Counted from the first letter of the stretch, positions 19,251 to 29,519 are shown. The stretch is 64,000 nt of DNA from an uncultured Aquimarina sp. (GCA_947498765.1 CANMLG010000016.1:62001-126000), one strand, 5' to 3'. Notes: generated from the letters alone by a model not told the origin. Numbers and translations are program-made.

Positions 19251-20051
19251 TTACTTTACTTTAAAAGTAATAGGTAAGGTGTAAGCCATTTTTACTTTAG
19301 TATCGCCATGGCGAGCAGGTTTCATTTTTGGTAATAAACGGGCTACTCTTTTTGCTTCGTCGGCTAATTCTTTGTTTTTTGAACGTGCTTTAATATTACT
19401 TACCAAACCATTTTCATTAATTTCAAAATAAAGAAAAATAGTTTGTTTACCCGATAAACCTAAGTCTTGGCCTAAACCACTATTAAATCTACGTAATACC
19501 ATACGCTGTACTTTTTCCTGAAAGCAAATAGCTCTTTCATTATTGGTACTATACTTATCACAACCAGGGAAAATAGGTAAAAATTCAACCGTATTTGGAC
19601 GATAGATACTAGGGGTTTTTACTCCTGCTATTCCTTTTTTGGTTGAGATTATTTTAGTTGTAACTTCGGTAGAAGCGCTAGCTTTATTTTTGGAAGTAGT
19701 ATGATCAGGATTTTCGGTAATGTCTGTTTTTTTAGTTAAATTTTCTTCTGGCATTTTTTCAACCACTTTTGGAATTTCTTTCGAAATCGTTTTCGTTGTT
19801 GATTTTGGCTTTTTAGCTCTAGTTACAGTTTCTGCAATTGGATTATCTGGAACGGGTGTAACAGCACCCATAGTTACAAATACATCATAGGGATCAATAG
19901 TGGGCGTGCTAATGCTAGTAACCTTTTTTGGACTAGCCTTGTAGTTAAATACTCCATGCATAAAATAACTAAAACTTAACAAGGCAATTAATCCAATTTG
20001 GAAATTAATAGTTTTGTCTTTTTTAACGTTTGCTTCGTGTTTTTTACTCAT
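19251..20051 (-). CDS. TonB-like protein
   Basis: About 266 aa. Start at ATG 20051 (MSKKHEAN); three codons upstream are open from a TTG. One N-terminal transmembrane helix (about 20-37), a long Pro/Lys/Thr-rich spacer, then a C-terminal domain starting near EFLPIFPGCDKYSTNNERAI and ending VKMAYTLPITFKVK, with the IFLYFEINENGLVSNIKARS strand-helix pattern of TonB C-terminal domains in Bacteroidota. Probably transmits proton-motive energy to TonB-dependent receptors; no ExbB/ExbD genes nearby. Confidence 0.82.
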   Translation of the reverse strand: MSKKHEANVKKDKTINFQIGLIALLSFSYFMHGVFNYKASPKKVTSISTPTIDPYDVFVTMGAVTPVPDNPIAETVTRAKKPKSTTKTISKEIPKVVEKMPEENLTKKTDITENPDHTTSKNKASASTEVTTKIISTKKGIAGVKTPSIYRPNTVEFLPIFPGCDKYSTNNERAICFQEKVQRMVLRRFNSGLGQDLGLSGKQTIFLYFEINENGLVSNIKARSKNKELADEAKRVARLLPKMKPARHGDTKVKMAYTLPITFKVK

Positions 20052-20395
20052 AATTAACAAAATTTATGGTTAGTCATTAATCAGGATCAAGGAATATACC
20101 AAAAAGAGTACTTTACAATTTGATAACTTAGCAAACAAAGTATTTTAATTAAAGTGAATTTAAATAGTTGTTTTAAGTTGTTGATTTGTTGTTTTCTATA
20201 TTTTTTATTTAAGGTTTAATAAATTTTTCATTAAAAAGTTGGTTTAAGGTGTTTTTTAATGAGTTTTTACACAATTAATAATATGTATAACTGTTATTAT
20301 GGTTTACTTCTTTATTAAATAAGTGTTTTGGTAAAGTAGTTTTTTTATTTGCTCAATTAGTGTAACACTTTTATCAATATTGAAATTAAGTAGTA
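20052..20395. other. 344-nt divergent intergenic region
   Basis: Very AT-rich region between the TonB-like gene (-) and the response regulator (+). It should hold both promoters, but no full TTG-N17..23-TAnnTTTG promoter was found. No ORF or structured RNA seen. Confidence 0.6.
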
Positions 20396-21037
20396 ATGAA
20401 ATTCAATTTAATTATAGTAGATGATCATAAAATGTTTTCTGATGGTTTGTTAAGTATTTTTAATAGCCAAAAAGAATATAATATTTTACTTACTGCAAAA
20501 AATGGAAGTCATATTATTAAATATTTAGAAATTAATTCTAATGAAAAAGTTGATTTAATTATCACTGATATTTCAATGCCCAAAGTAGATGGTATTACAT
20601 TGAGTAAATATATTAAACAAAAGAAAAGAGATATAAAGATTCTTATTGTTAGTATGCACAATAATATTGAAATGATTGATCAACTCACTAAAATTGGAGT
20701 AGATGGTTATATTCCTAAAAATGCAGAAAAGAAAGAATTATTAAAAGCAGTAGCTTCAATTTTAAATGGGGAAAAATATTTCTCTAAAGAAATTACTTCT
20801 GTTTATTTAGAAAGTAAGTTTCTTGAAAGTAGAAAGAAGCAAGTGAAATTAACAAAAAGAGAAATAGACGTAATTACACTTATTGCTCAGGAATATACTA
20901 CAAAAGAAATTGCAGATAAATTATGTTTGAGTAAACATACAATAGAGAGTTATCGCAAAAATCTAATTACAAAATTAGAAGTAAAAAATTTAGCAGGCTT
21001 AACAAGATATGCTATGAAAATGAATTATATCGAGTAA
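20396..21037 (+). CDS. NarL/LuxR-type response regulator
   Basis: 213 aa. Receiver domain with the acidic pair in VDDHKMF, phosphoacceptor Asp58 in ITDISMP, Ser/Thr in IVSMHN and Lys in YIPKNA. A LuxR-type helix-turn-helix follows (about 145-210: KLTKREIDVITLIAQEYT, ADKLCLSKHTIESYRKNLI). A DNA-binding regulator controlled by the kinase encoded 73 nt downstream. Target genes unknown; the astacin-like lipoprotein after the kinase is the obvious candidate. Confidence 0.92.
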   Translation: MKFNLIIVDDHKMFSDGLLSIFNSQKEYNILLTAKNGSHIIKYLEINSNEKVDLIITDISMPKVDGITLSKYIKQKKRDIKILIVSMHNNIEMIDQLTKIGVDGYIPKNAEKKELLKAVASILNGEKYFSKEITSVYLESKFLESRKKQVKLTKREIDVITLIAQEYTTKEIADKLCLSKHTIESYRKNLITKLEVKNLAGLTRYAMKMNYIE

Positions 21038-21110
21038 TTTTAAGCAAAGTTTAAGTTTTTGCCTTTTAACTATTTATTTGTTTATAGGTGAATTGTAATC
21101 TAATAAAGAT

Positions 21111-23018
21111 TTGAAAGTATTTTTAACATATCTTATCCCTTTTTTTTTAATAACGGCTAGTTCAAAATTGTTTTGTCAGAATTTTGATTTTAAGCATGCT
21201 GAAATTGAATTAAAACTACAAAATTTTAAAGCACTTGATTATGAGGGTCTTTACAAATTAGTACGACCTATTCTAAAAAATAAAAAGGAACATATTAGAG
21301 CCTTAGATTATTTGGGAAGGTTTTTTATGGAAAAAGAAGTTTCAGATTCTACTATTTATTACGGGAATAAGATTTATGAATTGGCGGTCAATAAAACGGA
21401 TTCATTATCCTACGCTATGTTGAGTAATTCCTATAATATGCTTGCAGTGGGATATGGGTTTAAAGGCTTAACAGGATTAAGAGGACGTTATCATTTAAAA
21501 GGACTTGAACTTTATGAAAACGGATTGATAGAAAAGGAAATAGCGGTTCATCATATTAGAGGAATGGCCGATTATTATTTAGATTCAAAGGAATATAGAA
21601 AAGCAATTCCTTTATATAAACAGAGTATTGAAATTGATAAAAACAACCATACGGTCTATTTTTCTTATAATAATTTGGGAGTTATTTACACTCAAATCAA
21701 GCAGTATAAAAAAGCATTGAGTTATTTAAAAAAAGCCTGTAATGCCCCTAAGGAACATAAAGCTTATGGTTATTGTTATGAAAGTATTAGTGCTTGTTTT
21801 TATAAAATGGGAAAAATTGATCAGGCTATATATTATGGCTTATTAGCAAAACAAGAATTAGAAGGTGAAAATGAATATGCTAAGTTTATGCTATTAATTA
21901 ACACTACAATTGGAAAATCGTATTATAAAAAAAAGAAATATGATGAGGCTATTTCTATTTTAGAAAGTACCTTAAAAAAGTCTAATTTAAAAGGGTTTAT
22001 AGATATTGATATCCAAGTTTTAGAAAGTCTAAGTAAAGTATTTGTAGCTAAAAATAATTATGACCAAGCGTATAAGTATGTTCAAAAAGGGTATCAGCTT
22101 AAGGATTCTTTAAAGCAAAATATAAAAAACAGAGTAGATGCGGAATTGGAAGCTAAATTTCAAATTTTACAAAAGGAAAATGAAATTGCTTTATTGAAAA
22201 AGGATAAGCAGTTAAAGGAGAGTCAATTAGTATCGGAGAAAAAAAATAAGCAACTATTAGTAATTGCTTTTTTGATTGTTTTAATTCCTTGTATTTTTCT
22301 TTTGATTACATATAATCAAAAATTGATTACTCAAAATAAGTTAAACAAAAAGCAAGAAGAAATCAATATCGAAAAAGTAAATTCATTAATTAAAGAGCAA
22401 GAGTTAAAATTAATTAGGGAGTCATTACATATTCAAAATAAAGAAAGAGAACGTATTGCACAAGAGTTACATGATAGTATAGGAGGGAATTTGGCTGCAA
22501 TTAAGTTGCAATTTGATACCTCTAAAAATCAACAAGATATTTTTGAAAAGCCCAAAAAGCAAATAGATGAAACCTACCAACTGATAAGGGAGATATTTAA
22601 AGATTTGATGCCTGAAAAAACTAGTCAAAATAAGTTTACTGATTTGCTGAATGAATATTTGAAAAATATTGGAAAAACAAAAAAAATTAACATCACTTTT
22701 AATGTGTTTCCTGAAAATGAAATCAATATAATTCCGGAGAAATTAAAAATTGAAATTTTTTTAATAATCCAAGAATTATTAAAAAATACAGTTGAGCATG
22801 CTTGTGCTACTTGTATAGATTTACAAATAAATAAATTAGGGAATGATTTACAACTTTTATTTGAAGATAACGGAGTAGGCTTTATATCAAATAAAATTAA
22901 AGTAGGCGTAGGTTTAAAAAATGTAAAAAGTAGGTTGAAAAAAATTAATGGTGATCTTAAAATTGATTCAGTTTTAGATAGAGGAACTATTTTAAATATT
23001 GAAATAAAAGATATATAA
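21111..23018 (+). CDS. TPR-containing HisKA_3 sensor histidine kinase
   Basis: 635 aa starting with TTG: no ATG begins the frame before the signal peptide MKVFLTYLIPFFLITASSKLFCQ, so TTG is required for export of the sensor. About residues 25-340 are tetratricopeptide-type repeats outside the inner membrane; a coiled coil and transmembrane helix (about 380-403) follow, then a HisKA_3 dimerisation domain with phospho-His454 in RERIAQELHDSIGG and a HATPase domain (QELLKNTVEHA, FEDNGVGF, GVGLKNVKSRL). Cognate of the upstream LuxR-type regulator. The periplasmic TPR part probably binds a peptide or envelope protein. Confidence 0.92.
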   Translation: MKVFLTYLIPFFLITASSKLFCQNFDFKHAEIELKLQNFKALDYEGLYKLVRPILKNKKEHIRALDYLGRFFMEKEVSDSTIYYGNKIYELAVNKTDSLSYAMLSNSYNMLAVGYGFKGLTGLRGRYHLKGLELYENGLIEKEIAVHHIRGMADYYLDSKEYRKAIPLYKQSIEIDKNNHTVYFSYNNLGVIYTQIKQYKKALSYLKKACNAPKEHKAYGYCYESISACFYKMGKIDQAIYYGLLAKQELEGENEYAKFMLLINTTIGKSYYKKKKYDEAISILESTLKKSNLKGFIDIDIQVLESLSKVFVAKNNYDQAYKYVQKGYQLKDSLKQNIKNRVDAELEAKFQILQKENEIALLKKDKQLKESQLVSEKKNKQLLVIAFLIVLIPCIFLLITYNQKLITQNKLNKKQEEINIEKVNSLIKEQELKLIRESLHIQNKERERIAQELHDSIGGNLAAIKLQFDTSKNQQDIFEKPKKQIDETYQLIREIFKDLMPEKTSQNKFTDLLNEYLKNIGKTKKINITFNVFPENEINIIPEKLKIEIFLIIQELLKNTVEHACATCIDLQINKLGNDLQLLFEDNGVGFISNKIKVGVGLKNVKSRLKKINGDLKIDSVLDRGTILNIEIKDI

Positions 23019-23043
23019 CTAATTATTGTGATTTAAAATTTTT

Positions 23044-23066
23044 CACTGAAAACAGTGTGTTTTTTA
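23044..23066 (+). terminator. Terminator after the kinase gene
   Basis: CACTG-AAAA-CAGTG hairpin followed by a T-rich run. Confidence 0.65.
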
Positions 23067-23080
23067 AAGTAGTGACTTAA

Positions 23081-23088
23081 TACTTTTG
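23081..23088 (+). promoter_or_regulatory. -7 box of the astacin-like gene
   Basis: TACTTTTG matches TAnnTTTG, 31 nt before the ATG at 23119. It suggests the protease has its own promoter downstream of the kinase terminator. Confidence 0.45.
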
Positions 23089-23118
23089 GTTTAAATATTA
23101 ACTAAGACTTATTAAATC

Positions 23119-25026
23119 ATGAAACATCAAAAAATATATTTTTTATTTTCTTTAACCAGTATTATTTTAACTTTTTATTCATGCGAAAAAGATACTATAG
23201 AAAAAGAAATAAACCAATCTAATAATCAAGTAGAAATAAATTCTGTTAATCAAGAATTGGCTTATCCTGGTCAAAAAGGAACACTAAAGGAGATCTCCAT
23301 TTTTGGAGAAAAAGTAAGTGTAGAAGAGATTAATGGCGAGAATATTTATCAAGGAGATATGATTCTTGATCCCTCAATATTTTTAGAAGAAGCTATTGAT
23401 GGTACAGAATCTATTGGAAAAAGTTTTGGACGTCCAGGTTATGTAGGTAATTGGCCAGAAAATACTTTTGTGTATGAGATCGCATCAGATTTACCCAATA
23501 AACAAAGGGTTTATGATGCAATTGAGCATATAAGGACTAATACCCATATTAGCTTTAAACAAAGGGAATCTACACAATCTAGAGGTTATGCTTTATTTAG
23601 AAAAGGAGATGGTTGCTCAGCAGATATTGGATATTCTAGTTCAAAAATTAATAAGATTAATTTAGGGGATGGGTGTTCAACAGGTACCGTTATACATGAA
23701 ATTCTTCATTCATTGGGTTTTTGGCATGAGCAACAAAGAAAAGATGCTGATTCATATGTAACGATAAATAGAGATAATATTCAGGATGGGAAAAGTTCGA
23801 ATTTTAGACATCCTCGTTTTTTATTTTGGACGATACCTAGTGAAGCATTTAGCCCTCAATTGGATTTTAATAGTATAATGATGTATGGTCCATGTTTTTT
23901 TGCAAAAATTTGTGAACAACCAGGTCCTTGTAATTGTACTCCTAGTGTAGCTACTATCACTAAAAAAGACGGTTCTTTATATAGTATTCAGAGGGATAGA
24001 CTTTCTACTCAAGATATATTAGGTATAAATAAAAAATATCCTAAAATAGGAAAAGTAAAAAGATTATTACCTTCGATGCCTTTTATTGAAAATGCAAAGG
24101 ATTTAGTAGGTGATTTTGATGGTGATCGTATTTCGGAATATGTTCGTGTATATAAAGATAGTGTAACTTCAAAAGCAGTTATTGAGATATATTCTTCTGT
24201 TGCGGATGGAAAGAAGTTGAATACAATAAATACAAATGACGAATTTAGAGCAGATGATACTTGGCTTGCTGGAAATGACGGAACTCTAATTAGAGTTAGA
24301 AATAACAATGGAAAGAATGCATTAGATTATTTTACTGGAGTATTATCTAATCATCAAGTTAAATTAGATTACAGTTTTGAGTCTCCAAAATTAGATTTTG
24401 ATATAGAAAATAAATGGGCTGTAGGTGATTTTGATAATGATGGGGATGATGATGTGTTATTGATAACAAATGAAAGAGGTATAGAAAAGATTTATATTTA
24501 TTTTTACTATAGATCAATAGGCTTTTTTGCATTAGAAAGAAAGATTCCAAGCTATCAAAATAAATCTTTTAATAAAGATGATAGGTGGTTATCTGGAGAT
24601 TTTAATGGTGATGGTAAAGATGATTTTGTGAAAATAATAAATAGAGGAGTCGCTGATTTTGATGTGTTTTTAAATCAAGGAAGTGCAATAGCAGATTTCG
24701 AACTAGAAAGATGGGCAACAGGTCAAGGGGCTATTAAAGAAGAAATGAATTGGGTTTCGGGTGATTTTGATGGAGATGGAGCAGACGATATTGCAAAATC
24801 TTTTAATGAATCTGGTAAAGTAGCTATTGATGTTCATATTTCTAAGAATAATTCTTTTAGAATACAACGATGGATTACAAATCATGGAACCTATAGGCAA
24901 GGTAATTATTGGACTGTAGGTGATTTTGATGGAAATAAGAGAGCAGATTTGTTGCAAAGTATAAAAGGAGGACCTGCTACCTCACGTAATTGGAGATTGT
25001 TTTATTACCCTTCATATTCGAAATAA
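23119..25026 (+). CDS. Astacin-like metalloprotease lipoprotein with FG-GAP/VCBS repeats
   Basis: 635 aa. Lipoprotein signal ending YSC, so probably membrane-anchored at the surface. An astacin (M12A) catalytic domain spans about 100-300: the zinc motif HEILHSLGFWHEQ has His193, Glu194, His197 and His203, and the Met-turn is SIMMYG. From about 325 to the end there are five to six FG-GAP/VCBS-type repeats with DFDGDxxxD calcium loops (VGDFDNDGDDD, SGDFNGDGKDD, SGDFDGDGADD, VGDFDGNKRAD), forming a beta-propeller-like module. Downstream of a two-component system that may control it. Substrate unknown. Confidence 0.92.
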   Translation: MKHQKIYFLFSLTSIILTFYSCEKDTIEKEINQSNNQVEINSVNQELAYPGQKGTLKEISIFGEKVSVEEINGENIYQGDMILDPSIFLEEAIDGTESIGKSFGRPGYVGNWPENTFVYEIASDLPNKQRVYDAIEHIRTNTHISFKQRESTQSRGYALFRKGDGCSADIGYSSSKINKINLGDGCSTGTVIHEILHSLGFWHEQQRKDADSYVTINRDNIQDGKSSNFRHPRFLFWTIPSEAFSPQLDFNSIMMYGPCFFAKICEQPGPCNCTPSVATITKKDGSLYSIQRDRLSTQDILGINKKYPKIGKVKRLLPSMPFIENAKDLVGDFDGDRISEYVRVYKDSVTSKAVIEIYSSVADGKKLNTINTNDEFRADDTWLAGNDGTLIRVRNNNGKNALDYFTGVLSNHQVKLDYSFESPKLDFDIENKWAVGDFDNDGDDDVLLITNERGIEKIYIYFYYRSIGFFALERKIPSYQNKSFNKDDRWLSGDFNGDGKDDFVKIINRGVADFDVFLNQGSAIADFELERWATGQGAIKEEMNWVSGDFDGDGADDIAKSFNESGKVAIDVHISKNNSFRIQRWITNHGTYRQGNYWTVGDFDGNKRADLLQSIKGGPATSRNWRLFYYPSYSK

Positions 25027-25049
25027 TGAAATTATTACATAAATAAATT

Positions 25050-25091
25050 TTAAAAATAGGCGATCTAATTTTTTGGATTGCCTATTTTTAA
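25050..25091 (+). terminator. Terminator after the astacin-like gene
   Basis: 12-bp arms TTAAAAATAGGC / GCCTATTTTTAA around an 18-nt interior, with a T tract in the right arm. Confidence 0.75.
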
Positions 25092-25128
25092 ATAAAATTG
25101 GTGTACTAGGTTCAATTCTAAACAAACA

Positions 25129-25587
25129 ATGATACTTACTCGAAAAATTAAAGATGCTATAGATAAAAGTGTGTTGTGTTGGTTAGCAACGGTATCCAGT
25201 GAGGGAATTCCCAATGTGTCTCCTAAAGAAGTTTTTCAGTATTATGGAAATGATAAAATTATTATAGCCAATATTGCTTCACCTCAGTCTAAAAAGAATA
25301 TAAAATATAATGAAAATGTATGTGTAAGTTTTATTGATATTTTAATTCAAAAAGGCTTTCAATTAAAAGGGAAGGCAAGAGTAATTGATAAAATGTCTAC
25401 TGAATTTAAAGAAATGAAGACTATACTATTAAAAATAACTAATGGAGACTTTCCTTTTTCTACCATATTTGAAGTTACTGTAATTTCTGTAAAACCGATT
25501 ATTGCTCCAAAATATATTTTGTACCCCGAAACAACAGAAAAAGAACAAGTTAAAAGTGCTAAACAAGCTTATGGATTTAATGAATAG
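25129..25587 (+). CDS. Pyridoxamine 5'-phosphate oxidase-family flavin protein
   Basis: 152 aa. The N-terminal CWLATVSSEGIPNVSPKEVF and the following KIIIANIASPQSKKNIKYN segment mark a PNPOx-like split-barrel fold that binds FMN or a related cofactor. Such small proteins are mostly uncharacterised reductases. Upstream of lipB by about 50 nt on the same strand, which does not by itself suggest a shared function. Confidence 0.82.
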   Translation: MILTRKIKDAIDKSVLCWLATVSSEGIPNVSPKEVFQYYGNDKIIIANIASPQSKKNIKYNENVCVSFIDILIQKGFQLKGKARVIDKMSTEFKEMKTILLKITNGDFPFSTIFEVTVISVKPIIAPKYILYPETTEKEQVKSAKQAYGFNE

Positions 25588-25638
25588 TATGTAATGACTT
25601 TTTCATAAACAACTTATTAATACCTACCTTTGCCTTTA

Positions 25639-26355
25639 ATGAATAAAAAGGTTAATTATATAGATTTAGGCTTAAAAGATTATAAAGAATCTTGGGAATT
25701 GCAAGAAACAATTTTTAAAGAAGTAGTGGACATTAAATTAAAAAAGTCTCGTGAAAATTTAACAATTGATACCCCTAATTATTTATTATTTGTAGAGCAT
25801 CCTCATGTGTTTACTTTAGGTAAGAGTGGTGAAATTTCTAACTTACTTACACCTGCAGAAACCTTAGAAAAACAAGGCGTTTTATTTTATAAAATTAATA
25901 GGGGAGGTGATATCACCTATCATGGTCCAGGTCAAATTGTAGGATATCCCATTTTAGATTTAGATAATTTTTTTACGGATATTCATAAGTATTTACGTTT
26001 TTTAGAAGAAACGGTTATTCATACTCTTGCAGAATATGGAATAACTGCTACCAGAAGTGATGGAGAAACAGGTGTATGGCTGGATGTAGGGACTCCATTT
26101 GCCCGTAAAATATGTGCTATGGGTGTACGTGCTAGCCGTTGGGTAACTATGCATGGTTTTGCATTTAATATTAATACAGATTTAGGTTATTTTGATCACA
26201 TTATTCCTTGTGGAATAAAAGGGAAAGCAGTTACTTCATTACAAGCAGAATTAGGAAGAGAAATTCCAATAGCTGAAGTTCAGGAAAAGCTTTTAAAGCA
26301 TTTTAAAAACTTGTTTGAAGTTGAATTTAACTACATACAACAAATCAGTTATTAG
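25639..26355 (+). CDS. lipB: LipB, octanoyl-[ACP]:protein octanoyltransferase
   Basis: Transfers octanoate from acyl carrier protein to lipoyl domains, the first step of lipoate synthesis. About 238 aa from ATG 25639 (TTG 25630 is also in frame). The motifs RGGDITYHGPGQ and KICAMGVRASRWVTMHG are present, and the acyl-thioester Cys191 lies in IIPCGIKGKAVTSL. It supplies the cofactor for the complexes served by Lpd (12972). lipA is not in the window. Confidence 0.96.
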   Translation: MNKKVNYIDLGLKDYKESWELQETIFKEVVDIKLKKSRENLTIDTPNYLLFVEHPHVFTLGKSGEISNLLTPAETLEKQGVLFYKINRGGDITYHGPGQIVGYPILDLDNFFTDIHKYLRFLEETVIHTLAEYGITATRSDGETGVWLDVGTPFARKICAMGVRASRWVTMHGFAFNINTDLGYFDHIIPCGIKGKAVTSLQAELGREIPIAEVQEKLLKHFKNLFEVEFNYIQQISY

Positions 26356-26382
26356 TAAATAGTATTTATGTGAGTTGGTATC

Positions 26383-27306
26383 TTAACCGTTCATGTCAAA
26401 ATCACGCAATTCATTCAATTCTTTTTGTTCAAATTTATTACGCGCATAATCAAAACCTTGTTGCCACCATTCAGTCATTAATTTTTTATTAAAAACCAAG
26501 GAATTTTCGGTAAGTTTTGTTGGAGTGTAATATAGGTTGAGTGTGGCATTTTTGTTTTTTGCGGCTAGTTTACCAGCGGTAACATTATGTTGTTCTACTT
26601 GATCTAGTAAATAACCAAAAAGGTTTACCATTAATGAGAAAGGGTTTTTGCCTAAAATTTTATTTCTATCTAAATTTTCAGATTCTAATATAATGGCATC
26701 TATTTCGGTGGCACCACGTTTAATAGCTTCTCTAATAGGAACAATGGAACCAAAACCGCCATCAGCATATTCGTGACCATTTTTTTTGACAATACTCATA
26801 AAAGGAATATAGTTACAGGAAATCCAAATCCACTCACAAAAATCCTCGTAACTAAACTCGTGTATGGATTTATATTCTGTACAACTTTTAGATAAGTTAG
26901 AAACAGTAACTACAACATCGGTTACATTCTTTTTTGCAAATTCAAATTCTTCTCGGGTAAAATTTTTACGAATGTTTTTGCGCAGATTTTTACTTTCACC
27001 AAAAGTGCGTTTTCGTTTTACAAATTGTAAAACAGTATTCAAATAATTAATACTCACATATTCACGATCGCCTTTGCATTTGATAACAAAGGGGTTCAAA
27101 CTAAAAATGGTATTTTGATTTACATTAGTGTAAATATCATGTACTTTATCAATTTTGTTAATGGATAAATGAGGGATAAGTAAGCTGCCAGTCGATGTGC
27201 CTAAGAATAAATCGTACTTGCGTTGCTGAACCTGCATAAGGTATTGTGCCACACCGCCTGCAAAAGCACCTTTACTACCTCCTCCTGAAATAACCAATGC
27301 TCGCAT
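26383..27306 (-). CDS. Patatin-like phospholipase
   Basis: 307 aa. Oxyanion motif GGGSKGAF at residues 8-15, nucleophile Ser38 in GTSTG, and Asp182 in YADGGFG make up the patatin Ser-Asp dyad. Bacterial patatins hydrolyse phospholipid acyl chains. No signal peptide, so cytoplasmic or exported by another route. Convergent with lipB. Confidence 0.9.
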   Translation of the reverse strand: MRALVISGGGSKGAFAGGVAQYLMQVQQRKYDLFLGTSTGSLLIPHLSINKIDKVHDIYTNVNQNTIFSLNPFVIKCKGDREYVSINYLNTVLQFVKRKRTFGESKNLRKNIRKNFTREEFEFAKKNVTDVVVTVSNLSKSCTEYKSIHEFSYEDFCEWIWISCNYIPFMSIVKKNGHEYADGGFGSIVPIREAIKRGATEIDAIILESENLDRNKILGKNPFSLMVNLFGYLLDQVEQHNVTAGKLAAKNKNATLNLYYTPTKLTENSLVFNKKLMTEWWQQGFDYARNKFEQKELNELRDFDMNG

Positions 27307-27365
27307 TTGTTTTGTTTTTTATATCTGATGGATATATTGACTAAGATATATAAAATTCATAGTAC

Positions 27366-29468
27366 TTAATCAGTCGTTAATAATTGTTTTACCTTATTTG
27401 GAAACGTTTGGGATAGACGATTTATTCTTTTAGTGTATTTTTCATTGACGTAAAGGGCTTTGAGTGTAGCGCTACAGCTCTTTTTAAATCGCCAATTGGG
27501 ATGTGTCGCTCCTAAGGCTAAATTTAGTAAGCTTTCATCTGAATAACTTTGGAGTAATTTTAAATATTCAAAAGCTTTACTACGTAATCTGTAATTATAA
27601 TTTGGAGCGGTATATGAATTTAATTCTTTAAAAAAGCGGGTGCGATCTGCTGTAGTAAACCCCGGAGTGTTTAAGGCTAGGACAAGCCAAAGTGTTCTTA
27701 TATTTTTATCATTAAAACCAATCTTATTTTTTGTGACTTGTAAATAATTCATCTTTTTAGTCTCAAAATTATTCCATAAATTATAAAGTGCTCCTTCAAC
27801 TGTGGCGTATGAATTGACTTTTAATAATTGTACCATTTTGGGTTCAAATACTTTGGGTATAGTAGTTAGTGAATTGGCTAAGGCTTGTAAAACTTGAGGT
27901 TGATTACTTTCAAATGCTTTTTCAAGTAATACGAGTGCTTCTTTCGAAAAATCTCCTTGTAATTGGGCAACCACCTCTTGGCCTAAATAGGGATTTACAG
28001 GAAAATCTAGGGCTTCTGATAGTAGTTGGTATTTACCAATAAGCGGTTGAGTTCGTTCACCAGCTAATTGCAAATATCTTTTCATAACGTCCGATTGCGT
28101 TATAATTTTTAAAGCTTCATCAGCAGGAAAAGTGGTATTGTGTAACCATTTTTTTGCAAACTCAGAGGTGTCTTTTTTTGTTACTTCAAAAATAATACTT
28201 AGAAAGTTATCAGTAGTTACATTTTTATATTGGTATGTGGTTAGAAATTGTTGCACTACTTTTTTAAAGTGAGCACCTCCAATGTTGTTACGTAAAGCAA
28301 CAATCGCCCAAGCTCCGTGTTGATAGTAAGTAAGGGAACTCCCTTTTGGAGTAACTAAGGGTTTTCCTTTTTGTAAATCACTTTGATGATTTAATTGTTC
28401 GGCACTTTCATATAGTTTATAATAAAAATGATCTTCTCCAAATAATTCTTTTTCGGCTAATAAGGCGAAATAAGTAGCAAAACCCTCGTGTAACCAATGG
28501 TGATTACTATCGGTTTCGGTAATGATATTTCCAAACCATTGATGCGCGAGTTCATGAGCACTTACATTTACAAAATTTTGATCATCAAAAGTGTTGGCAT
28601 CTACAATAAAATCATCAGAAAATAAGGTGCATGCTGTGTTTTCCATGCCAGCATATAAAAAATCACGTACAGGAACTTGCCTGTATATTTTCCAAGGATA
28701 GGGAATACCAATTTCAGTTTCTAAAAAATCAAAAACTTTTTTGTGGTATTTAAAAGTTGACTCGTAATCATTAATTCTATCCGAATAGAGGTAATTTTCT
28801 AAAAGAATTCCCGAAGCGCTGTTTTCTTCTTTTTTTATGTATTTACCAATGGCAAGTGCCACCAAATAGCTACTCATAGGTTGTTGCATTTGGTAAACCC
28901 ATGTAGTACTATTATTTGTAGCTGTTTTATGAATTAAACTTCCGTTAGAAATTACTTGGTAGTCCGTATTAAAATCAATTTTTAGTGTAAAAATGATTTT
29001 ATCATTCATATCATCAATACTTGGTAGCCAATTGCTAGTGTATTTACCTTGCCCTTGTGTCCATATTTGCTTATGATTTGGTGAATTGTGGTCAATATTT
29101 TTGTCGTCCCAACCCCAAAAATAGAGCGCTTTTTTAGGTGTTGTACTATAATTGAAACTAAAAGAATAGTCTTTATTAGCTTTAAAATCTCCCTTTAGCC
29201 AAATTTTATTGTTCTTGTATTCAACTTTAGCATCTTTAATAGGAGTAACTGTTTCCATTTTTTGAGCATCCAAATAGACTTGATTGGTGTTTTTTAATGG
29301 GGTAAATACAACATCGATTTTTCCAATTACCTTTTGGTGTAAGGTGTCGAGTTGTATATGGGCTTCAATAGTTTTAAAATCAACATGATCTTTTTGTTGG
29401 GCTCTACTACAAATAATGCTTGCGCAGAAGCTTAAAATAAGAGAAGTGATTTTTATGAATTGGTTCAT
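27366..29468 (-). CDS. M1-family zinc aminopeptidase
   Basis: About 700 aa from the ATG at 29468, chosen because it opens a signal peptide (MNQFIKITSLILSFCASIICSRAQ). The exopeptidase motif is GMENTA; the zinc site is His305-Glu306-x3-His309 (HELAHQWFGN) with Glu328 in WLHEGFATYF. N-terminal beta-saddle domain, thermolysin-like domain, then a helical C-terminal domain from about 470. Periplasmic or surface peptide trimming is likely. Divergent from recG. Confidence 0.93.
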   Translation of the reverse strand: MNQFIKITSLILSFCASIICSRAQQKDHVDFKTIEAHIQLDTLHQKVIGKIDVVFTPLKNTNQVYLDAQKMETVTPIKDAKVEYKNNKIWLKGDFKANKDYSFSFNYSTTPKKALYFWGWDDKNIDHNSPNHKQIWTQGQGKYTSNWLPSIDDMNDKIIFTLKIDFNTDYQVISNGSLIHKTATNNSTTWVYQMQQPMSSYLVALAIGKYIKKEENSASGILLENYLYSDRINDYESTFKYHKKVFDFLETEIGIPYPWKIYRQVPVRDFLYAGMENTACTLFSDDFIVDANTFDDQNFVNVSAHELAHQWFGNIITETDSNHHWLHEGFATYFALLAEKELFGEDHFYYKLYESAEQLNHQSDLQKGKPLVTPKGSSLTYYQHGAWAIVALRNNIGGAHFKKVVQQFLTTYQYKNVTTDNFLSIIFEVTKKDTSEFAKKWLHNTTFPADEALKIITQSDVMKRYLQLAGERTQPLIGKYQLLSEALDFPVNPYLGQEVVAQLQGDFSKEALVLLEKAFESNQPQVLQALANSLTTIPKVFEPKMVQLLKVNSYATVEGALYNLWNNFETKKMNYLQVTKNKIGFNDKNIRTLWLVLALNTPGFTTADRTRFFKELNSYTAPNYNYRLRSKAFEYLKLLQSYSDESLLNLALGATHPNWRFKKSCSATLKALYVNEKYTKRINRLSQTFPNKVKQLLTTD

Positions 29469-29519
29469 ATACATAATACAGTTTACGGATGGACAAATTA
29501 CAAAAACCAATTTATAATA

